Shown one piece after another: positions 7,819-16,189 of a stretch of 50,419 bases of DNA (its first letter is position 1; every line of letters begins with the position of its first letter). The notes below the pieces were generated by a model that saw only the letters and a program-made list of their open reading frames with translations, was not told where the DNA came from and searched no databases. The position numbers and the translations under genes were made by a program. Source of the DNA: Candidatus Methanoperedens sp. BLZ2 (lineage in GTDB: Archaea > Halobacteriota > Methanosarcinia > Methanosarcinales > Methanoperedenaceae); the NCBI RefSeq assembly GCF_002487355.1, contig NZ_NTMG01000072.1, forward strand, positions 1 to 50,419. Reading direction: 5' to 3'.

Positions 7819-10512
7819 TTGGTATCATCAAATCTGGATAGTATTTTCAATCCAAAAAGTATAGCACTGGTAGGAGCAAGTGATGAAGAAGGTTCGGTTG
7901 GATACATCTTGATGAAAAATTTAACCGAAATGGGATATAACGGAATCGTTTATCCTGTTAACATTCATAAACCCGAGATACTTGGGAAAAAAGCATACCC
8001 TGGGATTCCCCAGCTTCCTCAGACCGTTGACCTTGCTATAATTGCCACCCCGGCAGCAACCGTTCCCGATATAGTGGAGCAGTGCGGAATAGCCGGAATC
8101 AGGGGACTGATCATCATTTCAGCAGGATTTAAGGAAGTAGGAAAATTCGGAAAACTACTGGAAGAAAAGATCATTGAAATAAAAAAGAAGTACGGCATGA
8201 GAATAATAGGTCCAAATTGCCTTGGTATAATCCATCCTGATATCGGTCTTAACGCAACTTTTATTTCCAAGAAGCAAAAAACAGGCAGTATTGCCTTCAT
8301 ATCTCAAAGCGGGGCGCTGGGGTCAGCAATTCTTGACCTTGCCGCCCATGAGAACATTAATTTCAGCAATTTCGTTTCAGTAGGTTCAATGATCGATGTG
8401 AATTTCGGAGATCTGATCGACTATTTTGGCACTGATCCCAAAACAAGAAGCATTTTGATGTATATCGAAGGTATTACCGATGCCAGGAAATTCATGAGCG
8501 CAGCACGGCACTTTTCAAGAACAAAACCAATAATTGTCGTGAAATCAGGAAGATCTATTGAAAGTGCAAAGGCAGCCGCTTCGCACACAGGGGCTATAAC
8601 AGGCGAAGACATGGTATATGATGCTGCATTTAAGCGGGCAGGCATTGTGCGCGTAAAGGATATTGCAGACCTGTTCAACTGTGCCGAAGCTATAGGGAAG
8701 CAGCCGCTTCCCAAAGGACCGAACCTGGCCATAATTACAAATGCGGGCGGCCCTGGTGTAATGGCTTCAGATTCGATAGTATCTCTTGGCGGGAAACTTG
8801 CCCAATTAAGCAGCGAAACGATTGAGAAGCTAAATAGCGTTCTTCCTTCTCACTGGAGTAAAGGTAATCCCATTGACCTGCTTGGGGATGCAAATGCCCT
8901 CAGATATGTAGCTGCAGCAGAAGCATGTTTTAGTGATGAAAATGTTGATTGTGTTTTGATAATCTATACTCCGCAGGGAAGTTCTGATCCATCTGAAATA
9001 GCAGTAGAAATTTTGGATCTTTATAAAAATAAAAAGTTTTCTAAACCATATTTCACTTCTTTTATGGGTTACGAAGACGTGGAAAAAGCAAATCGTATTT
9101 TGACTGATAATGGCGTACCGACTTATTCCACTCCGGAACAGGCGGTTTCGACGTACATGTATATGTACCAGTATAAGCGCAACCTTGAGCTGCTGTACGA
9201 AACCCCGGTAGAGTTGCCTGTGGAAAGCACTCCGCCAAAACAGCCTCTGGCCTCTATTATTAGAAATGCTGCAAAGGAGAATCGAAAAATCCTGACGGAA
9301 ACCGAATCAAAACGTTTCCTTGAATATTATAATATTCCAATTGTTAAAACACGGGTGGCAAAAACTGTCGATGAAGCCATAACTTACGCGCTTCAAACAG
9401 GTTATCCTGTAGCCCTTAAGATCCTCTCACCTCAAATATCTCATAAAACAGATGTGGGGGGCGTTAGACTTGATATCAATTCCGAACCTGAACTTCGATC
9501 GGCTTATGAAGAAATCATGAAAAGTGTAAAAGAGCATAATCCGGATGCACAAATCCAGGGGATAACGGTACAGAAGATGGTCCGGAAAAAGGGTATTGAA
9601 ATAATTCTTGGCGCAAAAACTGATTCCCTTTTTGGCCCTGTAGTTATGTTCGGGAGGGGCGGGATTGATGTGGAAATATACAAAGATGTTGCTATCGGGC
9701 TTTTGCCGCTTAATCAGACTCTTGCAAGAAGAATGCTGGAAGAAACAAAAGTATATCGTCTTCTCAAAGGCTACAGAAATCTTCCACCTGCCAATATCAA
9801 TCTTTTAGAAGAAATAGTTGTTCGTTTTTCCCAGATGCTTGTGGATTTCCCGCAATTGAAAGAATTTGAGATAAATCCACTGTTGATTAATGAAAATGAT
9901 GCTTTTGCTCTTGATGCACGCGGAGTGATCGATAAAGAACTGCTCAGAGCAAAACCTCACGAGCATCTTGTCATTAGCCCTTATCCTGAAAAATACAGGT
10001 CCTTATGGAAGCTCCGGGATGGGCGAACAGTGATCCTGAGGCCAATAAAACCTGAAGATGAACCTTTATGGATTGAGATGTTCCGTAACTTTTCCCAGGA
10101 GTCCATACACTTCAGGTTATTTCAAACTGTAATTGGGCCAGTAGCACATGAGTACAGTGCAAGGTATTGTAATATCGACTATGACAGGGAACTTGCCATT
10201 GTGGCAGAAATAGAGGACGAAGGGAAAAGGAAAATGCTCGGAGTTGTCAGACTTAATATCGACCCTGCTGAGAATGCAGGCGAACTCTCTTTTATTGTTG
10301 CTGACCCATGGCAGGGCCAGGGTCTTGGTTCAAAAATGGTGGATTATATGATAGAAATTTGCAGGGATAAGCAGCTTGAGAAAATCAGTGCGGTGATGTT
10401 ATCAGATAATTACAGGGCAATAAAACTGTTTCAGGAAATGGGATTTACAATTGAATCACTGGATGATGGTACACAAAGAGCAGTTCTTGACCTGAAAGAG
10501 GAGATATCTTGA
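7819..10512 (+). CDS. Pat-like fusion: NDP-forming acyl-CoA synthetase + GNAT acetyltransferase
   Basis: An 897-residue protein with the domain order of bacterial protein acetyltransferase Pat/PatZ. Residues about 8-130 form a CoA-binding Rossmann domain (IALVGASDEEGSVG), 150-460 the ligase-CoA domains, 490-715 an ATP-grasp domain (GYPVALKILSPQISHKTDVG), and 731-897 a GNAT domain (GQGLGSKMVDYM). The catalytic His of ADP-forming acetyl-CoA synthetases seems present (His256 in AAASHTGAITG), whereas in Pat enzymes the synthetase part is regarded as regulatory and inactive. So it could be a true synthetase, a lysine acetyltransferase sensing acyl-CoA, or both. TTG start behind CGGGGGT. Confidence 0.85.
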   Translation: MVSSNLDSIFNPKSIALVGASDEEGSVGYILMKNLTEMGYNGIVYPVNIHKPEILGKKAYPGIPQLPQTVDLAIIATPAATVPDIVEQCGIAGIRGLIIISAGFKEVGKFGKLLEEKIIEIKKKYGMRIIGPNCLGIIHPDIGLNATFISKKQKTGSIAFISQSGALGSAILDLAAHENINFSNFVSVGSMIDVNFGDLIDYFGTDPKTRSILMYIEGITDARKFMSAARHFSRTKPIIVVKSGRSIESAKAAASHTGAITGEDMVYDAAFKRAGIVRVKDIADLFNCAEAIGKQPLPKGPNLAIITNAGGPGVMASDSIVSLGGKLAQLSSETIEKLNSVLPSHWSKGNPIDLLGDANALRYVAAAEACFSDENVDCVLIIYTPQGSSDPSEIAVEILDLYKNKKFSKPYFTSFMGYEDVEKANRILTDNGVPTYSTPEQAVSTYMYMYQYKRNLELLYETPVELPVESTPPKQPLASIIRNAAKENRKILTETESKRFLEYYNIPIVKTRVAKTVDEAITYALQTGYPVALKILSPQISHKTDVGGVRLDINSEPELRSAYEEIMKSVKEHNPDAQIQGITVQKMVRKKGIEIILGAKTDSLFGPVVMFGRGGIDVEIYKDVAIGLLPLNQTLARRMLEETKVYRLLKGYRNLPPANINLLEEIVVRFSQMLVDFPQLKEFEINPLLINENDAFALDARGVIDKELLRAKPHEHLVISPYPEKYRSLWKLRDGRTVILRPIKPEDEPLWIEMFRNFSQESIHFRLFQTVIGPVAHEYSARYCNIDYDRELAIVAEIEDEGKRKMLGVVRLNIDPAENAGELSFIVADPWQGQGLGSKMVDYMIEICRDKQLEKISAVMLSDNYRAIKLFQEMGFTIESLDDGTQRAVLDLKEEIS

Positions 10513-10558
10513 ATATGCCTATTAACTCCATGATGATTATGAATTTTCAAAAGCTTTG

Positions 10559-10586
10559 TTAGGATTTATATACACCAAAATCCTAA
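10559..10586. promoter_or_regulatory. perfect 9-bp inverted repeat spanning a TATA box
   Basis: TTAGGATTT (10559-10567) and its exact reverse complement AAATCCTAA (10578-10586) are separated by 10 bases. The TATA-like box TTTATATA (10565-10572) lies across the left arm, about 25 bases before the expected transcription start of the signalling operon. A dimeric regulator bound here would block or recruit TBP/TFB, so I read it as an operator-promoter. Confidence 0.5.
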
Positions 10587-10608
10587 TAGCATCATAAGCA
10601 CGATTACA

Positions 10609-11313
10609 ATGAGCGACTATACATTAGGTATTAAGGAACTGGATGATGCGATTGGAGGCATAAGAAAAGGATCGAATATAATGCTTATAGGACCACCTAT
10701 GAGTGGGAAGGAAGCCATTCTGAACCACATCATGTACAATGGCGCTGTAAAAAATGAAAATGCAATTATTACAGTCAGTACGCGTGAATCCGCCGTACAT
10801 ATTCTTGAATGGTTCAAGGAACACGATTTGAATCTTCCCATGTCAAGAATCGGGATAATCGACTGTGTTACAAAAACTCTTGGAGGCGCTTCGATTGAAA
10901 ATGAGAATATAAAAATCGCAAGTAGTCCTGTTGATCTTACGGGTATCGGTGTTAAGATCAGCCAGTTTTTTGAGGAATTCTTTATGAAAAAGAATACTCA
11001 GAAGATCCAGTTATATATAAATTCACTCTCAACAATATTGATGTATTCAAATATTCAGACTGTTTTCAGGTTCCTTCATGTTTTTACCGGTCGTATTAAA
11101 GCAGCGGGTGCTCTGGGGATTTATGTCATAGAGAGCGGTATGCACGACGACCAGGCGGTTGCAACTTTAAAACAATTATTTGACGGCATGATCGAGATAA
11201 AATCTGTGGAGGATAAAAATTTTATACGAGTGGTCGGAATATCTCAAAAACCAACACCATGGTTTGAATATGAGATCGATGGCCATAATATAAAGATCAT
11301 AAGGGGAAATTAA
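10609..11313 (+). CDS. KaiC/RadA-like protein with degenerate P-loop
   Basis: A 234-residue RecA-superfamily protein of KaiC type: LGIKELDDAIGGIRKGSNIMLIG matches the KaiC start. The Walker A region is GPPMSGKEA (residues 28-36), where the Ser/Thr after Lys is replaced by Glu, so ATP hydrolysis is doubtful. First gene of a tight operon: the next start lies one base after its stop. It probably acts as a structural or sensory partner of the GTPase/Roadblock pair downstream. The leader is very short, about 10-15 bases after the inferred transcription start. Confidence 0.75.
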   Translation: MSDYTLGIKELDDAIGGIRKGSNIMLIGPPMSGKEAILNHIMYNGAVKNENAIITVSTRESAVHILEWFKEHDLNLPMSRIGIIDCVTKTLGGASIENENIKIASSPVDLTGIGVKISQFFEEFFMKKNTQKIQLYINSLSTILMYSNIQTVFRFLHVFTGRIKAAGALGIYVIESGMHDDQAVATLKQLFDGMIEIKSVEDKNFIRVVGISQKPTPWFEYEIDGHNIKIIRGN

Positions 11314-11314
11314 T

Positions 11315-12484
11315 ATGATAGAGACAGGAATCCCCAAGCTTGATAAATTCCTTGGGGGGGGTATCCCAAGAGGGAAGAGTCTTGTTTATTACAGCCAGCC
11401 GGGCGTTGAAGGTGAGATATTTGGATTACAGACAGTTTATGGCACACTTAAGACGGGCGGAACATGCGTTTTTGTCGTATCAAGCACTATACCTGATATT
11501 GTAAAAGGCCAATTTGACGAGTTTGGCTGGGATATTAGCTCATTTAAAGATAAATTATTCTTTGTAGATTCCTATAATCCTTTAATCGGTGCCCCATCTA
11601 ATGAAAAGTATGTTGTTTCAAATCCGGATAGGATAGAAGATTTTCACAAGACAATAATGGATATTATAAAAGAATTACCACCAAGTACTATCGTTTTCGG
11701 TTCTCTTTCAACAATCATGGACCTATGTGGGGAGAAAGAAACAATTGAAGCGGTCAGGACATGGAATAAGATGGCGATGCTGTATGATCATACCATCGTT
11801 TATAATTTCACGGCATGGCCTTATTCTGATGAAACATTAAATCTGATCAAGGGAGACCTTTTCAATTCGGTTATTTCTATCGGCGGAATAGCTGAACGTG
11901 TTATCTTCGGGCAGTATTTCGGAATAATGAAATCAGACTGGGCAGAGGTATCCAGGAAATCAATGCTTTTCAGGGTTTTAAGGCCAGGCGGTATAAAGAT
12001 ATTCATACCTAAAATACTTGTCACAGGTCCTTTTGATGCAGGAAAGAGCACATTTGTCCATGCGCTGTCCACGCGGGCGATATCAGTTGACAGGCTTGGT
12101 ACAACTGTTGCCATGGACCACGGTCATGTGGAATATAAGGGTTTTAGTGCCGATATATTCGGAACACCAGGGCAGGAACGGTTTGACCCGATCATAAAAT
12201 TGCTCAGCGGTGAATCAATGGGTGTTTTTCTTATTGTGGATTCAACAAATCCTTCTGATTTTATTCGGGCAAAGCATATGCTTGATATTACAAAGTCCTA
12301 TGGACTTCCGTATGTTGTGGTCGCAAATAAACAGGATTTGCCGGGAGCATTAACTCCTGAAGAAATAAGGGAACAATTCCATCTACCAGAGGACATACCT
12401 ATCGTTCGTGCAGTAGCAAAAGATAAGATCGGGGTATATGAAGCATTTGAAGTATTACTGGATAGGGTCACGGGAGGGATCTGA
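11315..12484 (+). CDS. KaiC-like domain fused to a Ras-like small GTPase
   Basis: A 389-residue fusion. Residues 1 to about 220 are KaiC-like (IPKLDKFLGGGIPRGKSLVYYS), but the P-loop is lost (QPGVEGEIF in place of GxxxxGKT). Residues about 228-389 form an intact small GTPase: P-loop GPFDAGKST (238-246), TTVAMDHG switch I region, GTPGQERF (283-290), NKQD (338-341). The TTVAMD and FGTPGQERF signatures resemble the CvnD GTPases of actinobacterial conservons, which also pair with a Roadblock protein. The Roadblock gene follows directly, so the latter is the likely GTPase regulator. ATG behind AAGGGGAAAT. Confidence 0.85.
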   Translation: MIETGIPKLDKFLGGGIPRGKSLVYYSQPGVEGEIFGLQTVYGTLKTGGTCVFVVSSTIPDIVKGQFDEFGWDISSFKDKLFFVDSYNPLIGAPSNEKYVVSNPDRIEDFHKTIMDIIKELPPSTIVFGSLSTIMDLCGEKETIEAVRTWNKMAMLYDHTIVYNFTAWPYSDETLNLIKGDLFNSVISIGGIAERVIFGQYFGIMKSDWAEVSRKSMLFRVLRPGGIKIFIPKILVTGPFDAGKSTFVHALSTRAISVDRLGTTVAMDHGHVEYKGFSADIFGTPGQERFDPIIKLLSGESMGVFLIVDSTNPSDFIRAKHMLDITKSYGLPYVVVANKQDLPGALTPEEIREQFHLPEDIPIVRAVAKDKIGVYEAFEVLLDRVTGGI

Positions 12485-12853
12485 TTGTCCGATACAATAG
12501 AAATGGTAGATAAGTTATTGGCAGATCTGAAAAATGTAGGCGGTGTGATTGCGTGTGCTGCCGCAAGCCGTGACGGATTGCTCATCCGGGCTATTATGCA
12601 GAAAGAACAAATTGTAGAATCCCTGGCTGCGATGTCCGCCACGATACTCGGAGCAGCTGAGACTGCAACAACTCATGTTGAAATGGGCATACCTACAAGA
12701 GTAATTGTTGAATCGGATCATGGAAAATTAATAGTTGTCGGAGCAGGACCCAAGGCTTTGTTAATCCTTCTTACAAGCCCGGATGTCGGTTTAGGTTTGA
12801 TCCTTCTGGAACTTGATAAATCAGCGAAAAAGTTAAAAGAGATATTGACATGA
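12485..12853 (+). CDS. Roadblock/LC7 domain protein
   Basis: A 122-residue single Roadblock/LC7 domain: DLKNVGGVIACAAASRDGLL, then SATILGAAETA, then a beta-strand HGKLIVVGAGPKALLILL, the usual pattern. Family members (MglB, CvnB) bind Ras-like GTPases and act as GAPs or scaffolds. Its TTG start directly follows the TGA of the GTPase fusion gene and is preceded by GGGAGGGATC, so the two are made together. The normal family length is about 120. Confidence 0.85.
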   Translation: MSDTIEMVDKLLADLKNVGGVIACAAASRDGLLIRAIMQKEQIVESLAAMSATILGAAETATTHVEMGIPTRVIVESDHGKLIVVGAGPKALLILLTSPDVGLGLILLELDKSAKKLKEILT

Positions 12854-13104
12854 ACAAACAGGAAAAAAAAACAGAAGCCGCTTCGATTGAACCCACGTTA
12901 CATGTAGGAAAATCAGGTATTGAGAGCGTGGTTGAAGAGTTAAAAATCCAATTGAAGAACAGGAATATGGTAAAAATTAAAATTCTTAAATCTGCTTTTG
13001 CTGAAACCGGAAAAAAAGAACTGGCCCAAAAACTTGCCGACCTTTCAAACTCAGAACTTATTGAGGTCAGGGGTAATACGGCGGTTTTATGCCGAAAAAG
13101 GTAA
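12850..13104 (+). CDS. CRM-domain RNA-binding protein (YhbY-like)
   Basis: An 84-residue CRM/YhbY-type protein: EPTLHVGKSGIESVVEELK, then KNRNMVKIKIL and the C-terminal VRGNTAVLCRK. Bacterial YhbY binds pre-50S ribosomes; archaeal versions are usually near ribosome or translation genes, as here (S19e follows). Starts with ATG overlapping the Roadblock stop by 4 bases. The loop usually GxxG is GKSG here. Confidence 0.85.
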   Translation: MNKQEKKTEAASIEPTLHVGKSGIESVVEELKIQLKNRNMVKIKILKSAFAETGKKELAQKLADLSNSELIEVRGNTAVLCRKR

Positions 13105-13128
13105 ATACTATACGATAATTAAATAAGA

Positions 13129-13147
13129 CCCTTGAATCATTCAAGGG
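13129..13147. promoter_or_regulatory. 8-bp inverted repeat in the rps19e leader
   Basis: CCCTTGAA (13129-13136) and TTCAAGGG (13140-13147) form a perfect hairpin with a 3-base loop, about 43 bases before the rps19e start. It follows an A/T-rich TATA-like run. It may end the upstream transcript, or be a leader element through which a ribosomal protein controls its own mRNA; the sequence does not decide. Confidence 0.4.
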
Positions 13148-13190
13148 ACTATCTTGATTACATATAAAGATAATTTTATGGAGGACTAAC

Positions 13191-13640
13191 TTGACAACAA
13201 TATATGATGTGCCCGCAGAGATGCTCATAAACAATGTGGCGCAGAAACTGAAAACGAACGAGAAAGCCAAACCGCCCGAGTGGGCAGGTTTTGTTAAAAC
13301 AGGCGCTTACAAAGAGCTTTCGCCGGATAATGCTGACTGGTGGTATGTAAGATGCGCTTCAATTTTAAGACGTATCTATATCGACGGGCCGGTCGGGGTT
13401 TCAAGACTAAGGAGTTTCTATGGCGGACGCCACAGGAACGGAAATAAACCGATCCATCATGCCAAAGGAAGCGGCTCTATTGCAAGAGAAGCCTTGCAGC
13501 AGCTTGAAAAAGCAGGATTTGTAAAAAACCAGAAGACTGGAAGGATAATCTCACCATCAGGCCAGGCATTCATGGATAATTCAGCAAATGAAGTCAAATC
13601 CGAACTTGTAAAAACCAATCCGGCACTTGCCAAATATTAA
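13191..13640 (+). CDS. rps19e: ribosomal protein S19e
   Basis: A 149-residue S19e, an archaeal/eukaryotic small-subunit protein needed late in 30S/40S maturation. Recognised by TIYDVPAEMLI, PPEWAGFVKTGAYKEL, WWYVRCASILRRIYIDGPVG and YGGRHRNG near the middle, then a winged-helix end (LQQLEKAGFV). TTG start behind GGAGGACTAAC. Its pairing with the PDCD5 gene downstream is the normal archaeal order. Confidence 0.97.
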   Translation: MTTIYDVPAEMLINNVAQKLKTNEKAKPPEWAGFVKTGAYKELSPDNADWWYVRCASILRRIYIDGPVGVSRLRSFYGGRHRNGNKPIHHAKGSGSIAREALQQLEKAGFVKNQKTGRIISPSGQAFMDNSANEVKSELVKTNPALAKY

Positions 13641-13672
13641 GGATTCCGTACTGAATACGGAGATTGATCAAT

Positions 13673-14011
13673 ATGGATGAGGATCTAGACGAAATAAAAA
13701 GACGCAGGCTTGAGCAATTACAGCAGCAACAGTATTCGGCTCAGGCACAGGCTGCACAGCAGGAGCAGGCGCGTGCGGAGTATGAAGCTAAAAAGCAGTC
13801 TATCATGCGCCAGATCCTTACACCTGAAGCAAGAGAGAGATTGAATACTCTTAAGATGACAAAGCCTGAGCTTGTGGCAAATGTCGAGGCGCAGCTTGTG
13901 TCACTTGCCCAGAGCGGAAGGCTTGCAGGAAAAATCGATGATGCAAAACTTAAAGCTCTCCTGATGCAGCTTCAGCCCAAGAAGCATGAAATGCAGATTC
14001 GGCGGATGTAA
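13673..14011 (+). CDS. PDCD5-related DNA-binding protein
   Basis: A 112-residue archaeal homologue of PDCD5/TFAR19: an N-terminal charged helix (LDEIKRRRLEQLQ), a Gln/Ala-rich linker and a three-helix core (ILTPEARERLNTLKMTKPEL, then VEAQLVSLAQSGRL). I start at ATG 13673, ten bases after GGAG, not at the in-frame TTG 13664. Its end overlaps the convergent cysS end by 62 bases. The role in archaea is poorly known; in eukaryotes it is a chaperonin/apoptosis-linked factor. Confidence 0.92.
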   Translation: MDEDLDEIKRRRLEQLQQQQYSAQAQAAQQEQARAEYEAKKQSIMRQILTPEARERLNTLKMTKPELVANVEAQLVSLAQSGRLAGKIDDAKLKALLMQLQPKKHEMQIRRM

Positions 14012-15215
14012 ATAACTGTAATCCGAGCACAAGGTCGAAATCCCTGAATAGTCTAAGAATATTTTCAGAGGATTTCTTGTCAGGATTCATTTTGCCGACC
14101 TCCTCTGAGAACTCTTCCATGATTTTTAGCGCTTTTCCTGTATTGAGGTTATCTTCCATCGCATTTTCAAATTTTTTTCTTGCTTTGATTACGATTTTTT
14201 GAATATTATCATTACCATTTTTTATCTTCAGGCGTTTTATCACAGCACAAATCCTGTCAATTTTTTCGGCGGATTCCTCAAGTCCTTCAAGTGTAAAATT
14301 TAGCCTGCGCCTGTAGTTGCTGGAAAGCAGCAGATACTTTATCGCCATTGGTCCCCATCCTTTCCGGATCAGGTCATGGAGCGTATAGAAATTACCGCCG
14401 GATTTTGACATTTTTTTGCCGTCAACCATGAGGTGCCTGCAGTGAAGCCAGTATCTGGAAGGATTAATACCGAATGCCCCGAAATTTTGCGCTATTACAT
14501 TCTCATGATGCGGAAATATATTATCAATCCCTCCAACATGAATATCAAAACGTTTGCCAAGATGCTTTGTACACATGGCAGAGCATTCTATATGCCATCC
14601 AGGGCGGCCTTTTCCAAATTCAGTTTCCCAGAAAACATCTCCATCTTTTTTCTCATATGACTTCCAGAGAGCAAAATCCGAAATAATTGAGGTATCTTCA
14701 CCCCATTCGTCCCTTTTTATTTTTTTCTTTCCTGCCCTGAGCTTAAGGTGCGAGAGTTTACCATAATCTTTGAACTTTGAGACATCATAATAAACCGATC
14801 CGTCCTTGCCAATATAAGCGTAACCGTTCTTCATTATCTTTTTTAGAATATCGATTATCTCAGGCACATGTTCTGTGGCTCTTGGGAAAACATCGGCAGG
14901 TAATAGTTCCAGGGCTTCCATATCCTCAAAAAAAATCTTTGAGTAATATTTTGTCAATTCAGAAAGCTGCTTTCCCTCCTTTTTTGCAGTGGTTATTGCT
15001 TTATCCTCAATGTCAGTAAGATTCATTACTCTTTTTACTGCGTAATCTTTAAACTTGAGATACCTTACAAGCACATCTTCAAATACAAAAGTCCTGAAAT
15101 TCCCGATATGTGCGTACTGGTAAACAGAGGGGCCGCATGTATAGATCCCGACTATCTTTCCTGAAGGTTCAAATGTTTCTTTTTTTCTGGTAAGAGAATT
15201 AAAGAGTTTCAGCAT
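13950..15215 (-). CDS. cysS: cysteinyl-tRNA synthetase
   Basis: A 421-residue class I CysRS that charges tRNA-Cys. Zn ligands include Cys27 (YTCGPSVY) and the Cys/His of WHIECSAMC; HIGN is at 36-39; KMSKSGGN is near residue 268. At 421 residues it is shorter than most (about 460), with a reduced C-terminal anticodon-binding region. The 3' end runs 62 bases into the PDCD5 gene, so the final residues (SAESAFHASW) are encoded in shared DNA and may be a readthrough extension of the original end. Confidence 0.95.
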   Translation of the reverse strand: MLKLFNSLTRKKETFEPSGKIVGIYTCGPSVYQYAHIGNFRTFVFEDVLVRYLKFKDYAVKRVMNLTDIEDKAITTAKKEGKQLSELTKYYSKIFFEDMEALELLPADVFPRATEHVPEIIDILKKIMKNGYAYIGKDGSVYYDVSKFKDYGKLSHLKLRAGKKKIKRDEWGEDTSIISDFALWKSYEKKDGDVFWETEFGKGRPGWHIECSAMCTKHLGKRFDIHVGGIDNIFPHHENVIAQNFGAFGINPSRYWLHCRHLMVDGKKMSKSGGNFYTLHDLIRKGWGPMAIKYLLLSSNYRRRLNFTLEGLEESAEKIDRICAVIKRLKIKNGNDNIQKIVIKARKKFENAMEDNLNTGKALKIMEEFSEEVGKMNPDKKSSENILRLFRDFDLVLGLQLFTSAESAFHASWAEAASGEL

Positions 15216-15381
15216 TATGAGTTTCTATTTATTTTGTATGATAATAAAACATGTGTCATGACCTCATATTGTCCAAATCCGAAAACATCAGGACTCAACA
15301 TCCTGCCTTCATATAGAAAGCTTAATATTACATCGATTCTTAGGAGATTGAAAGCCGTCAGGCTATAATAGGAGGATAAAA

Positions 15382-16188
15382 ATGGCAACAGAAGGCCTTA
15401 CAATATTTGGTAAAACGGTATTCGATACGCTTTTCATCGATTACAGGATTATGGTTATCGCAGCGATAATATCTATCATCCTGTTCATTGTTGGAATATA
15501 CATACAATTAGATAAATGGGGGCGAGGAATCCCCGAAGGCGCTACAAAACCATATGGTGCATGGGGCGCTCTCAAGATGATAATCAGCAGGATATTTGAA
15601 AAAGGTTTAGGACATGCCCTTGAAGTATTGGTGCTTGATGTGGCATTCCAGCGCAGGACATACAGGCGCAGGAAACTTGAATGGCTCATGCATATCCTGA
15701 TCTTCTGGGGCTGGGTCGGATTACTGATATTGACTATTATTGCGGCGATTGCTGAATTCTACGGGCCTTTTGCCCTTGGAGCAGGGCCTGAATTCTTCAT
15801 CAACATGTGGAAATCCCTGGAACTTCCCAATGATATTTTCGGTTATATGCTCGTTGCAGGTATTATTATCGCTATGGCAAGAAGGCTTTTTTCAACAGGC
15901 AAGGATGTCCAGGCACGCAATGCAGATATTGACTGGATATTAATAATTGGTTTGCTAATTGTTGTAATCACCGGATTTTATGCACAGGGTATCCGCGAAG
16001 CAGCTGATATTGAAAGGGCTGTTATCCCTGTATATGAAGCTGAAGCTCCGGGATTCTTTAACAATATCACCGTATTATTCCATGAGGTCTTTACCCTGCT
16101 GTTCTGTGTTGCTTACATCCCATTTAGCAAGTCTTTCCATATGTTAACAGCGCCCCTGACCATACTGGTCAACCAGGGAGGCGAGTAA
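15382..16188 (+). CDS. hdrE: heterodisulfide reductase subunit E, cytochrome b
   Basis: A 268-residue membrane protein with about five TM segments (about 24-45, 100-125, 150-165, 185-205, 232-250), the size and layout of Methanosarcina HdrE. It is a b-type cytochrome that takes electrons from methanophenazine and passes them to HdrD; His in GHALEVL, LMHILIF and LFHEVF are candidate haem ligands. ATG after AGGAGG. Two bases separate it from hdrD. Methanoperedens-type archaea carry several such cassettes, so the exact electron carrier is inferred. Confidence 0.85.
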   Translation: MATEGLTIFGKTVFDTLFIDYRIMVIAAIISIILFIVGIYIQLDKWGRGIPEGATKPYGAWGALKMIISRIFEKGLGHALEVLVLDVAFQRRTYRRRKLEWLMHILIFWGWVGLLILTIIAAIAEFYGPFALGAGPEFFINMWKSLELPNDIFGYMLVAGIIIAMARRLFSTGKDVQARNADIDWILIIGLLIVVITGFYAQGIREAADIERAVIPVYEAEAPGFFNNITVLFHEVFTLLFCVAYIPFSKSFHMLTAPLTILVNQGGE

Positions 16189-16189
16189 A

